The translations under genes and the position numbers were made by a program. A DNA stretch of 7,511 nt from an uncultured Oscillospiraceae bacterium. Its GTDB lineage: Bacteria; Bacillota; Clostridia; Oscillospirales; Ruminococcaceae. Below are positions 1 through 6,215 of the stretch, piece by piece; position 1 is the first letter of the stretch, and every line of letters starts with the position of its first letter. The notes beneath the pieces were generated by a model, which worked only from the letters and a program-made list of their open reading frames with translations, had not been told where the DNA came from and did no database searches. The stretch covers positions 1 through 7,511 of the forward strand of contig CATXYA010000066.1 of assembly GCA_958403605.1 (NCBI GenBank), given 5' to 3'.

Positions 1-880
1 CGCGCAGATGGGCGGCCACATGGTGCTCGGCCTGCCAGTACTCTGGCAGACAGATGAACTGTCGCTCGCCCAAAGCGGCCTCATACAGGTCTTCCGTCTC
101 CAGCAGCTCCCGCAGCGTCTCCTCCACGCTCTCCGGCTCCACGCGCAAAAATGCCGAGGCCGCGGCGCACAGCTTGTCCCGCGGCAGGCAGGCGTGGCCG
201 TTGTTGAGGTTGTGGCGCAGCACATACAAAAGCCCGGCGCACACGCGCTCCCGCGCGTTGTATTCCAGGCTCATGGATTGGGCGATGTTGTCCGCCACGC
301 GGAAATCCTGATAGGCGGGGAAGCCGCACAGCAGATAGGGGTTGTGCTGCACCAGCTCCACAGTGTCCGGCCCGTAATGGCGGAACAGCGCCACCGCGGC
401 GGAGGCCGGCAGGTCGTACTTCGCCAGGTAATTGATGGCCTCCCGCACGCCGAACAGCCGCTTGAACTCGTTGGAGGCCGCCAGCGCCTTTTCCTCGGTG
501 ATGCCCTTGATCTGCGTCAGGCGCTGGGGCTGGCTGGCGATCACCTCCAGGGCGTCCCCGCCGAACAGGTCCACGATCTTGCCCGCGGTGGCCTTGCCGA
601 TATAGGGCAGTACCCCGCTGGCCAAATAGCGCCGGATGGCGCCCACCGTCTCCGGCAGGCGCACCTCGTAGGCCTCCACGCGGAACTGTTCGCCAAAATT
701 GGGATGGGTGGCAAAGCGCCCGTGCAGCGTAACTTCCTCGCCCTCGCTCACGTCCGACAGCTCTCCCACCGCCGTATACAGTTCCCCTTCACTGGAGAAT
801 TCCAGCACGGTATAACCGGTGTCCTCGCTGCAAAAAATGATGTGCTCTACCATTCCCTCCAGCTTTTCCAGCTCTTCCAT
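1..880 (-). CDS. recD2: RecD2-type ATP-dependent DNA helicase, N-terminal part (runs off the left edge)
   Basis: This is the first 293 residues of a RecD/TraA-type superfamily 1B helicase. RecD2 proteins are 5'-3' DNA helicases that act in DNA repair without RecBC and are usually about 720-760 residues, so the RecA-like motor domains lie outside the window. What is visible is the RecD2-specific N-terminus. An OB-like segment covers about residues 8-75, with the characteristic stretch HPNFGEQFRVEAYEVRLP at 59-76. A tandem helix-hairpin-helix region follows (about 77-135), including GVLPYIGKATAGKIVDLFG and TQIKGITEEKA, and then a helical linker to 293. The ATG at 880 has a very strong Shine-Dalgarno (AAGGAGGGG at 886-894, 5-nt spacer). 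It begins 20 nt after the stop of the small membrane-protein gene, which suggests one transcript. No frameshift or stop is seen up to the window edge. The family call is confident; RecD2 rather than another RecD-like helicase rests on the N-terminal domain. Confidence 0.9.
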   Translation of the reverse strand, partial: MEELEKLEGMVEHIIFCSEDTGYTVLEFSSEGELYTAVGELSDVSEGEEVTLHGRFATHPNFGEQFRVEAYEVRLPETVGAIRRYLASGVLPYIGKATAGKIVDLFGGDALEVIASQPQRLTQIKGITEEKALAASNEFKRLFGVREAINYLAKYDLPASAAVALFRHYGPDTVELVQHNPYLLCGFPAYQDFRVADNIAQSMSLEYNARERVCAGLLYVLRHNLNNGHACLPRDKLCAAASAFLRVEPESVEETLRELLETEDLYEAALGERQFICLPEYWQAEHHVAAHLR

Positions 881-900
881 GCGGTCCCCTCCTTTTTTCT

Positions 901-1215
901 TCAAATCGCCAGCAGCTCCCGGACGGTTTCGCCCAGCGTCTCAGCGGTGGCAAACAAAACGCCCTGCATGCCGGGCTCCAAGGGCTGCAGCTGCAGCTCG
1001 GGCGGGCACAGCACCACCACGTGCGCGTCCGGCAGTTTTTTGCGGGTGTCCAAGACCCCCGTCCATACTTCTTCCTGTGTCTGCGCCGCCACCAGCACCA
1101 CGGCGTCCTGCAGCCGTTTATGCCGGAACAGCCCCTGCGTCAGCAGGTCCGATAAATAGTATGCCCCCAGCACGGCAAACATCGTCACGATGATCAGCAT
1201 CACGCCGCTCAACAT
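901..1215 (-). CDS. Small single-span membrane protein of unknown function upstream of recD2
   Basis: I do not recognise this 104-residue protein. Residues about 4-25 form one hydrophobic segment (VMLIIVTMFAVLGAYYLSDLL) with no lipobox or obvious cleavage site, so it is probably an uncleaved N-terminal anchor. A short basic stretch follows (RHKR, 31-34), which by the positive-inside rule suggests that the rest is cytoplasmic. The remaining 70 residues look like a small alpha/beta fold: a hydrophobic strand DAVVLVAA (37-44), a helix (46-60), a second strand AHVVVLC (64-70), a Pro-rich linker and a final helix ending in LLAI. No catalytic motif is apparent. The ATG at 1215 is supported by a strong Shine-Dalgarno (GAGGAGGGGG, 1221-1230, 5-nt spacer); the internal Met6 has none. 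The gene ends 20 nt before recD2, implying co-expression. An inverted repeat just upstream touches the Shine-Dalgarno. The coding call is good; function is unknown. Confidence 0.75.
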   Translation of the reverse strand: MLSGVMLIIVTMFAVLGAYYLSDLLTQGLFRHKRLQDAVVLVAAQTQEEVWTGVLDTRKKLPDAHVVVLCPPELQLQPLEPGMQGVLFATAETLGETVRELLAI

Positions 1216-1227
1216 TGCGACCCCCTC

Positions 1228-1250
1228 CTCTTAGCATCAGTGTCTAAGAG
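1228..1250 (-). repeat. Perfect 7-bp inverted repeat at the ribosome binding site of the 104-residue gene
   Basis: The arms CTCTTAG (1228-1234) and CTAAGAG (1244-1250) are exact reverse complements around a 9-nt loop. In the minus-strand transcript the 3' arm runs into the Shine-Dalgarno GAGGAGGGGG (1221-1230) and shares its first three bases. No T-run follows, so it is not an intrinsic terminator. It could be a weak hairpin modulating translation of the small gene, or a protein-binding site. Most of the Shine-Dalgarno (1221-1227) stays outside the stem, so full sequestration is not predicted. Confidence 0.45.
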
Positions 1251-1286
1251 CAGGATATGCCGCGGGGCAAAAACGTGTGTCAGCCG

Positions 1287-3149
1287 TCAGTCCAGCAGGT
1301 CGCTGGGTTCTTCCGTCTCCTGCTGTCCCCGCTTGCCGCGCAGGCGGGCGAACGTCTCGGGCTTCAGCCAGATCTGCAGCGTGATCCACAGCTTCTGCTT
1401 GAAGGAGAGCTTGGCGGCAAACGCCTGCTCCAGCGTCATCTGGAAGCGGCGCTCATAGTAAAAATCGCGGATGGCCTCCATGCGGAACAGCACCGTGTCC
1501 GGGCTGCGGCGGATGGGCGTGGCCCACAGCTCGTTGTACTCTGTGAGCAGGTTCGCCTGGTTTGCCAACAGGTTGAAGGCCGTGTGCTCCCGGCAGGAAA
1601 ACGCCGTCAGATAACCCGCCGCCTGGGCCGCCAACGGCGCCAGGAATTCCTCCGCCGGATAATTGCCCCGGGAATCGTTCTTTTTAAAAGCGAATCCCGC
1701 CAGGGGCGCCAGCGCCGCCGTGCGGGCAAAAAACATGCTGCCGCGCACCGCCAGGCCCGCATGCTTTTCCCCCAAGGGGATACGGAGGCCGGCTTCGGCC
1801 AGCCGGCCTTTCAGCTTTTTGGACACCTTGGGCCAGTTGAGGCCCATGGACAAGCATTCCTGGTGGCTGCCCACCGGGGGGATCAGCAGGCCGTAGGCGG
1901 GGTGCGTTTCCAGAAAGGCGCCGCAGTCCGACGCGGCCAGGCTCTCCACGGCCATGTCCAGCGTCGTGGCGTCGGCAAATTCTTCGATGAGCGGCGGCAG
2001 GCCGTTGTTGAGATACAGCAGATAGCGGAACTGCCGCAGCTTGTCCCACAGGTGCGTGAACAGCACGCGCAGGCCGCTGATATTCGCCAGCAGATACTCC
2101 GTATTTTCCGGCAGCAGCGGCAGCCAGCGCTCCATCAGCTCCTCACTGCTGAACAGCGCAAACACCTGCGCGCCCTTTTGCAGCCGCGCCGCGCGGCACA
2201 AAAGCTCGCTCAGCGCGTCGCCGTCGAACCACAGCACCACCGCCGTGCCCTCGGCCGCGGCTTTGGCGGCGGGCAGGTCATAATAGGGCGTCAGCGCATT
2301 GGTGACGGTGGTGATGTCCCCCGTGCGCGTCAGGTTTTGCGCCACCAATTGCAGCGGATAATCCGTCTGCGCGCTCAGGTAGTCCCACAGCTGACGCGGC
2401 GCTTCCCCCTGGGGCACCATGGAGTACATGCGCCGGGGCATCAAAAAGCTTTTGCGCTTGAAAAACGGGCAGCCGCGCTCACGCAGCAGCAGCGTGGGCA
2501 TGCCCATCATGGGATAATCGTTGTATTCCTCCAGATCCTCCGTGTGGATGTAAACGTCCCAGGAAAAGCCCAGATCGGCAAAGTGCTTGGTGAACACCAC
2601 CTCGTGCTTGCCCACGGCGTCCCAGTAGGTCTTGATGGCAGGCAGATTTTCCCAGTAATCGAGAAATTCGGGGGAGCGCAGCATCGAGCCGCGCACGGCA
2701 AAGAAGAAGCTCTGCACGTGCGGCGCGATGGATTCCGCAGTGTCCCACGAGGCATGGCGCGCTCCCTTGTGCCGCGTCAGGCCCCAAAAATCCACGTCTT
2801 TTTCCCCCATGGTGCGGAACAACTCGTCCAAGGAGCACACCGGGCCAAAGATGGTTTGGTTATAAAACAGCACCTCGTCGAATTCCGGCCAGCGGTCCTG
2901 CACGGAGAAAAGGCCTGTCTTATACCCTGTGATGTCGAAGCCCTCGTTTTCCCGGTAAAGGATGCGCGTGACACAGGGGCGCAGCTTGGCCTCGCTCTCC
3001 GGCGTCAGGGTGCCGTTGATGACGGCGATCTGCTCGCTGCAATAGGCGCCCACCGCGCGCACCATGTACGGGATATAATCATCGATGATGCCGTCCTCGT
3101 CAAAATAGGCAAAGACAGCCAAGCGTTTGGCGCCAGGGGAAAGCCGCAT
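1287..3149 (-). CDS. rgpF: RgpF-family rhamnan synthesis protein / glycosyltransferase
   Basis: A 620-residue protein of the RgpF family (rhamnan synthesis protein F). Members act in building rhamnose-containing cell-surface polysaccharides in the cytoplasm; streptococcal RgpF is a rhamnosyltransferase. Family landmarks appear in order: KRLAVFAYFDEDGIIDDYI (8-26), RENEGFDITGYKTGL (66-80), FYNQTIFGPVCSLDELF (95-111), DVDFWGLT (118-125), SFFFAVRGSMLRSPEFLDYW (147-166), GFSWDVYIHTED (194-205), CPFFKRKSF (227-235) and the mid-protein DYLSAQTDYPLQLV (256-269). The second half (about 300-530) keeps the pattern NISGLRVLFTHLWDKL plus FRYLLYLNN, so the protein is full length. No signal peptide or clear membrane span is seen. 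The frame is open up to 3266, but that would start upstream of the transcript; the ATG at 3149 fits the family N-terminus and has AGCAGGT at 3156-3162. No dTDP-rhamnose or other polysaccharide genes are nearby, so substrate and linkage cannot be inferred. It stands alone as a glycan gene here. Confidence 0.85.
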   Translation of the reverse strand: MRLSPGAKRLAVFAYFDEDGIIDDYIPYMVRAVGAYCSEQIAVINGTLTPESEAKLRPCVTRILYRENEGFDITGYKTGLFSVQDRWPEFDEVLFYNQTIFGPVCSLDELFRTMGEKDVDFWGLTRHKGARHASWDTAESIAPHVQSFFFAVRGSMLRSPEFLDYWENLPAIKTYWDAVGKHEVVFTKHFADLGFSWDVYIHTEDLEEYNDYPMMGMPTLLLRERGCPFFKRKSFLMPRRMYSMVPQGEAPRQLWDYLSAQTDYPLQLVAQNLTRTGDITTVTNALTPYYDLPAAKAAAEGTAVVLWFDGDALSELLCRAARLQKGAQVFALFSSEELMERWLPLLPENTEYLLANISGLRVLFTHLWDKLRQFRYLLYLNNGLPPLIEEFADATTLDMAVESLAASDCGAFLETHPAYGLLIPPVGSHQECLSMGLNWPKVSKKLKGRLAEAGLRIPLGEKHAGLAVRGSMFFARTAALAPLAGFAFKKNDSRGNYPAEEFLAPLAAQAAGYLTAFSCREHTAFNLLANQANLLTEYNELWATPIRRSPDTVLFRMEAIRDFYYERRFQMTLEQAFAAKLSFKQKLWITLQIWLKPETFARLRGKRGQQETEEPSDLLD

Positions 3150-3196
3150 AAAAGGACCTGCTTTCTGATCGATCTCGTTTTCCCGCCGCTGTGTTT

Positions 3197-3216
3197 GGCC
3201 CGGGCAACGCCGGGCC
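3197..3216 (-). repeat. GC-rich hairpin in the rgpF leader
   Basis: Arms GGCCCGG (3197-3203) and CCGGGCC (3210-3216) are exact reverse complements with a 6-nt loop, giving a 7-bp all-GC stem in the untranslated leader of rgpF (about 15-34 nt from the predicted transcript start). No T-run follows in either direction, so it is not a standard terminator. It could stabilise the mRNA 5' end or be a protein-binding site. Confidence 0.5.
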
Positions 3217-3230
3217 GGACAAGGGCCGGA
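3212..3230 (-). repeat. Tandem 8-bp direct repeat at the rgpF transcription start
   Basis: On the minus strand TCCGGCCC occurs twice (3230-3223 and 3219-3212) separated by TTG, a period of 11 bp or about one helical turn. The copies lie at about +2 to +20 of the predicted rgpF transcript, a typical position for a repressor site. The second copy overlaps the leader hairpin. In such a GC-rich stretch, chance similarity is possible. Confidence 0.35.
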
Positions 3231-3237
3231 TGTTCTT

Positions 3238-3266
3238 ATTATAATAGAACTGAAGGCAAAGGGCAA
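3238..3266 (-). promoter_or_regulatory. Sigma-A promoter of rgpF
   Basis: Read on the minus strand, a -35 box TTGCCC (3266-3261, 4 of 6 consensus) is followed by a 17-nt spacer and a perfect -10 box TATAAT (3243-3238). Transcription would begin near 3231, giving a leader of about 80 nt before the rgpF ATG at 3149. This start lies downstream of the longer in-frame ATG at 3266 and so supports the shorter protein. The -35 box begins directly after the T-run of the ptsI terminator. Confidence 0.8.
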
Positions 3267-3267
3267 G

Positions 3268-3295
3268 TAAAAGCCCTATGCACCGCCGATAGGGC
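3268..3295 (-). terminator. Intrinsic terminator after ptsI
   Basis: In the minus-strand direction GCCCTAT (3295-3289) and ATAGGGC (3279-3273) form a perfect 7-bp stem with a 9-nt loop, followed at once by TTTTA. It sits 13 nt past the ptsI stop codon and closes the folA-fruK-ptsH-ptsI unit. The U-run is short (four), so some readthrough into rgpF is possible. Confidence 0.8.
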
Positions 3296-3308
3296 GCACA
3301 GGGCCGTT

Positions 3309-5027
3309 TCAAGCTTCTTCGCAGGCAGCACCGAGATAGCTCTCCACCTCTTCCGCCGTGGAGAGCGCCATCGCCTTGGCGGCCACCTGCTCCGCCTTTT
3401 CTTTCGTCCAGGCCGCGATGCGCGCGCGCACGCCGGGCACCGCGCCGGTGCCCACGCTGAACTCCTGCAGGCCGAAGGCCAGCAGCAGCGGGATCATGCG
3501 CGGGTCCGCTGCCGCCTCGCCGCACATGCCCGCGGGGATGCCGGCCTCCCGGGTCGCACTGATCACATACCGAAGCTGGCGCAGCACCGCAGGATGGAAG
3601 GGCGAGTACAACCGTTCCACCGCCGCGTCGCCCCGGTCCACTGCCATGACGTACTGGGTGAGATCGTTGGTGCCGATGCTGAAAAAATCCGTCTCCCGGG
3701 CCAGCAGGTCGGCGGTAAACGCCGCGGCGGGCGTCTCGATCATCACGCCGACGGGCATCGACTCATCAAAGGCCAGCCCCTCGGCGGCCAATTCACCGCG
3801 GCATTGGGCCAGCAATTGACGCGCCGCCCGCACCTCGCCCACGCCCGTCACCATGGGCAGCATCAGCTTGATGTTGCGCTCCTTGGCGCCCGCGCGCAGG
3901 ATGGCCCGCAGCTGGGTGCAAAACAATTCCGGGTGCCGCAGACAGTAGCGAATGGCCCGGCAGCCCAGGAAAGGGTTTTCCTCCTGCGGCATGTGCAGGG
4001 CCTTGGCGGGTTTATCGCCGCCCACGTCCAGCGTGCGGATGATGACCGGCTTGCCCGCCATGCATTCCGCCGCCTGCCGGTAGGCCTCCAACTGCTCCTC
4101 TTCCGTGGGCGGAGCCGTCCGGTCCAAAAACAAAAATTCCGTTCGGAACAGGCCGATGCCGTCGGCACCCGCCTGGACAGCGCCCACCGCCTCCTTGACG
4201 GAGCCGATGTTGGCGCAGAGCGACAGCGGTCTGCCGTCGCCGTCCTTGGTGGGGCGCACACGCCACACCGCCAGCTTTTCCTTGCGCAGCTGCTCCTCCC
4301 GCTTGCGGGCGCGGTATTCCTCCAGCAACCCGCCGTCCGGGTGCAGCAGCGCCACCCCGGCGCTGCCGTCCACCACCGCCGTATCCCCGTCCGTCACCTG
4401 TTCCAGCAGGCCGGGGATGCCCAGCACCGCGGGCAGCTCCAGCGCCCGGGCCAAAATCGCCGCGTGGCCCGTGCGGCCGCCGACCTCCGTCAAAATGCCC
4501 GCCACCTGTTCCCGGCGCAGGCCCACCGTCATGGAGGGCGTCAAATCGTGCGCCGCCAGCACGCTGCCCACCGGCAGCGCGCGCAGATCCGGCGGTTCGA
4601 TGCCCAGCAGCTGCCGCAGCAGCCGCGTGCGCAGATCGCGCACGTCGGCGGCGCGCTGGCGCATCAGTTCATCGTCCAACCCTTCAAACAGTTGGGCGTA
4701 CCAGGCGCACACCTCTGCCACCGCGGCCTCCGCCGTCCTGCCGTCCCGGATCAGCCCCTGCGCCTGGCGCAGCAGCTCCGGGTCCCGCGCCATGGTGGCC
4801 TGCCCCTCCAGGATCTCGGCCTCGCCCGCACCCACGCGGGCACGAGCCGTCTGCGCCAGGGCCTGCGTCTGGCGGCAAAAAAGCTCCAGCGCCTGTTCCA
4901 GGCGTTTTTGCTCCTGCGCTTCCCCCGCATACCGCACACCGGACCAATCCAGCTGCGGCTCCCGGACGCACACCACAGTGCCGATGCCGATGCCCGGCGA
5001 CGCGGGCGTTCCCTGCAGTGTTTTCAT
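3309..5027 (-). CDS. ptsI: PTS enzyme I (phosphoenolpyruvate-protein phosphotransferase)
   Basis: Cytoplasmic enzyme I takes phosphate from phosphoenolpyruvate onto a histidine and passes it to HPr, the first step of the sugar phosphotransferase system. Its 572 residues match the family's usual length (about 570-575). The N-terminal motif ASPGIGIG (9-16) and helical HPr-binding domain (about 25-145) are followed by the phospho-histidine motif GGRTGHAAILAR (183-194, His188). The C-terminal PEP-binding barrel carries GIGLFRTEFLFLDR (290-303, Arg295), IIRTLDVGGDK (329-339, Arg331), MIETPAA (429-435), the signature DFFSIGTNDLTQYVMAVDR (447-465) and GMCGE (500-504, Cys502). All expected active-site residues are present, so it should be active. 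The residue before the active His is Gly rather than the common Ser. The start ATG overlaps the ptsH stop by 4 nt (ATGA), with TAGGGGA just upstream, indicating translational coupling. An intrinsic terminator follows the stop. Confidence 0.97.
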   Translation of the reverse strand: MKTLQGTPASPGIGIGTVVCVREPQLDWSGVRYAGEAQEQKRLEQALELFCRQTQALAQTARARVGAGEAEILEGQATMARDPELLRQAQGLIRDGRTAEAAVAEVCAWYAQLFEGLDDELMRQRAADVRDLRTRLLRQLLGIEPPDLRALPVGSVLAAHDLTPSMTVGLRREQVAGILTEVGGRTGHAAILARALELPAVLGIPGLLEQVTDGDTAVVDGSAGVALLHPDGGLLEEYRARKREEQLRKEKLAVWRVRPTKDGDGRPLSLCANIGSVKEAVGAVQAGADGIGLFRTEFLFLDRTAPPTEEEQLEAYRQAAECMAGKPVIIRTLDVGGDKPAKALHMPQEENPFLGCRAIRYCLRHPELFCTQLRAILRAGAKERNIKLMLPMVTGVGEVRAARQLLAQCRGELAAEGLAFDESMPVGVMIETPAAAFTADLLARETDFFSIGTNDLTQYVMAVDRGDAAVERLYSPFHPAVLRQLRYVISATREAGIPAGMCGEAAADPRMIPLLLAFGLQEFSVGTGAVPGVRARIAAWTKEKAEQVAAKAMALSTAEEVESYLGAACEEA

Positions 5028-5293
5028 ACCAGTTCCCCTAAGCCGGACGCCAGCAATGCCTCCGCGTGCGCCAGCGCCTCCGTTTCGTCCGCGCCGTCAC
5101 AGGTGATCTCCAGCTCCGTCCCCTGTTTGAAGCAGGCAGTCATCACGCTGAGGATGCTTTTGGCATTGGCGCTTTTCCCGTTGGCCGCAATGGTGATTTC
5201 ACAGCCGAACGGCGCCAGACCCTGCACAAAGATCTGTGCCGGGCGCATGTGCAGTCCCGTGGGATTCTTGATCGTCACTTTCGCCGTCACCAT
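5024..5293 (-). CDS. ptsH: Phosphocarrier protein HPr
   Basis: HPr (89 residues, usual length about 85-90) shuttles phosphate from enzyme I to sugar-specific EIIA proteins. The active-site segment is NPTGLHMRPAQIF (10-22) with phospho-acceptor His15 and Arg17. The regulatory segment around Ser46 (AKSILSVM, 44-51) is intact; in Firmicutes HPr kinase/phosphorylase modifies this serine to drive CcpA-mediated catabolite repression, so this HPr probably has both catalytic and regulatory roles. Residue 16 is Met where Ala is most common. The frame is open upstream to 5416, but that part lies inside fruK; the ATG at 5293 gives the family N-terminus (MVTAKVTIKN) and has AAGGGAG at 5305-5311, with a rather long 11-nt spacer. 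It follows the fruK stop by 19 nt and overlaps ptsI by 4 nt, which fits coordinated production of the two phosphorelay proteins. Confidence 0.97.
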   Translation of the reverse strand: MVTAKVTIKNPTGLHMRPAQIFVQGLAPFGCEITIAANGKSANAKSILSVMTACFKQGTELEITCDGADETEALAHAEALLASGLGELV

Positions 5294-5312
5294 GGTTTTT
5301 CCCGCTCCCTTC

Positions 5313-6215
5313 TCAAAGCTTCGCGCATAGTTGTTCGATGGCTTCGCACCCGGCCAGCCCCTCCGAAAAGGCGGTGGTGCTGCCCGCCGCGACGCCCAGG
5401 CGCAGCGCCTGTGCATAGTCCTGCGTGCGCCGCCAGCCCGCCAGAAAGCCCGCCACCATGGAATCGCCCGCGCCCACGGAATTGCGCACCGTGCCCCGCG
5501 GCGCGGCCAGGCGCCGGAATTGCTTCGTCTCGTCCAGCAGCAGCGCGCCGTCTCCGGCCAGGCTCACCAATACGTTGCGTGCGCCCTGCCGCTGCAGCTG
5601 CGCCGCGCCGTATTCGATCGCCGCCTCGCTGTCCATGGCGCGCCCCAAAAGCGCCGCCAATTCGGCGCGGTTCGGCTTTACTAAAAACGGATGATACGCC
5701 AATGTTTGCGCCAGAAGCGCCCCCTCGGCGTCCACCACGGTAGTAATGTTGTGGTTTGCCAGCCGCGCCAGGATCTGCCCGTAAAGCGTCCGGGGCAGCG
5801 GCGGCGGAATGCTGCCGGCCAGCACCAGCGTCTCCCCGGCGGGCAGGGCTTCCAGCTGCCGCAGCAGCTCTTCCACCGCCGCGGGCGGCACCGCCGGGCC
5901 GGGGCCGTTCACTTCGCTTTCCGCGCCCGCCTTCAATTTTACATTGATGCGGGACATGCCCGCTTCCAAATGGAGAAACTTCGTGGGAACGCCCTGTTCC
6001 CGCAGCTGCCGCTCGACCTCCTGTCCGGTGAACCCGGCGGCAAAGCCGAGGGCGCAGGTCTCCTCCCCCAGCGTGTGCAGCACCGTGGAGACGTTGACGC
6101 CCTTTCCGCCCGCCTGCACGCTGGCAGTGGCCGCACGGTTGACCGCGCCAGGCACAAATTCCGTCAGGTGCAGCACATAGTCCAGCGCCGGGTTCAGCGT
6201 CACCGTGGTCACCAT
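5313..6215 (-). CDS. fruK: PfkB-family hexose-phosphate kinase, probably 1-phosphofructokinase
   Basis: A 300-residue ribokinase/PfkB-fold kinase that most likely converts fructose 1-phosphate plus ATP to fructose 1,6-bisphosphate in the cytoplasm. The 1-phosphofructokinase/tagatose-6-phosphate kinase N-terminus is clear: VTLNPALDYVLHL (5-17), then the sugar-binding motif GGKGVNVS (36-43), RINVKL (89-94) and EVNGPGP (101-107). The PfkB signature near the C-terminus is SVGAGDSMVAGFLAGW (246-261), with the anion hole GAGD and catalytic base Asp251. Length is typical (about 300-310). The ATG at 6215 is chosen over the longer frame because of AGGAGGT (6222-6228, 6-nt spacer) and the family N-terminus. 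It overlaps the folA end by 7 nt, so its ribosome binding site lies inside folA codons. The neighbours HPr and enzyme I support a role in PTS fructose use, but no fructose enzyme II is in view. Tagatose-6-phosphate kinase (LacC) is the main alternative. Confidence 0.88.
   Translation of the reverse strand: MVTTVTLNPALDYVLHLTEFVPGAVNRAATASVQAGGKGVNVSTVLHTLGEETCALGFAAGFTGQEVERQLREQGVPTKFLHLEAGMSRINVKLKAGAESEVNGPGPAVPPAAVEELLRQLEALPAGETLVLAGSIPPPLPRTLYGQILARLANHNITTVVDAEGALLAQTLAYHPFLVKPNRAELAALLGRAMDSEAAIEYGAAQLQRQGARNVLVSLAGDGALLLDETKQFRRLAAPRGTVRNSVGAGDSMVAGFLAGWRRTQDYAQALRLGVAAGSTTAFSEGLAGCEAIEQLCAKL

Noticed and set aside
8..1159. A 383-codon open frame on the plus strand opposite recD2 and the small membrane-protein gene
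   Set aside because: It is antisense to a clear RecD2 N-terminus and an adjacent gene with a strong ribosome binding site. Its composition is shadow-like and no family is recognisable.
1250..1286. A separate promoter for the small membrane-protein gene and recD2
   Set aside because: On the minus strand CTGACA resembles a -35 box, but about 18 nt downstream there is only CATATC, which matches the -10 consensus at three positions. This is too weak to list as a feature.
3197..3216. The GC hairpin in the rgpF leader as an attenuator or riboswitch
   Set aside because: No T-run, no leader peptide and no competing stem are visible, and the roughly 80-nt leader matches no riboswitch class I know. 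It is kept only as a repeat.
3150..3266. N-terminal extension of rgpF to the ATG at 3266
   Set aside because: The extension reads through the predicted transcript start and promoter, has no family similarity and no ribosome binding site. The start at 3149 fits the RgpF N-terminus.
4105..5106. A 333-codon plus-strand frame rich in Ser, Arg and Pro
   Set aside because: It lies entirely antisense to ptsI and the end of ptsH, and the low-complexity composition reflects GC-rich reverse codons.
1257..5330. A 1357-codon open frame on the plus strand across rgpF, ptsI and ptsH
   Set aside because: It is antisense to three recognisable genes and spans their intergenic region, promoter and terminator. 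Its product is a low-complexity mix rich in Arg, Gln, His and Ala, typical of shadow frames in GC-rich DNA, and its ATG has no ribosome binding site. I recognise no domain in it.
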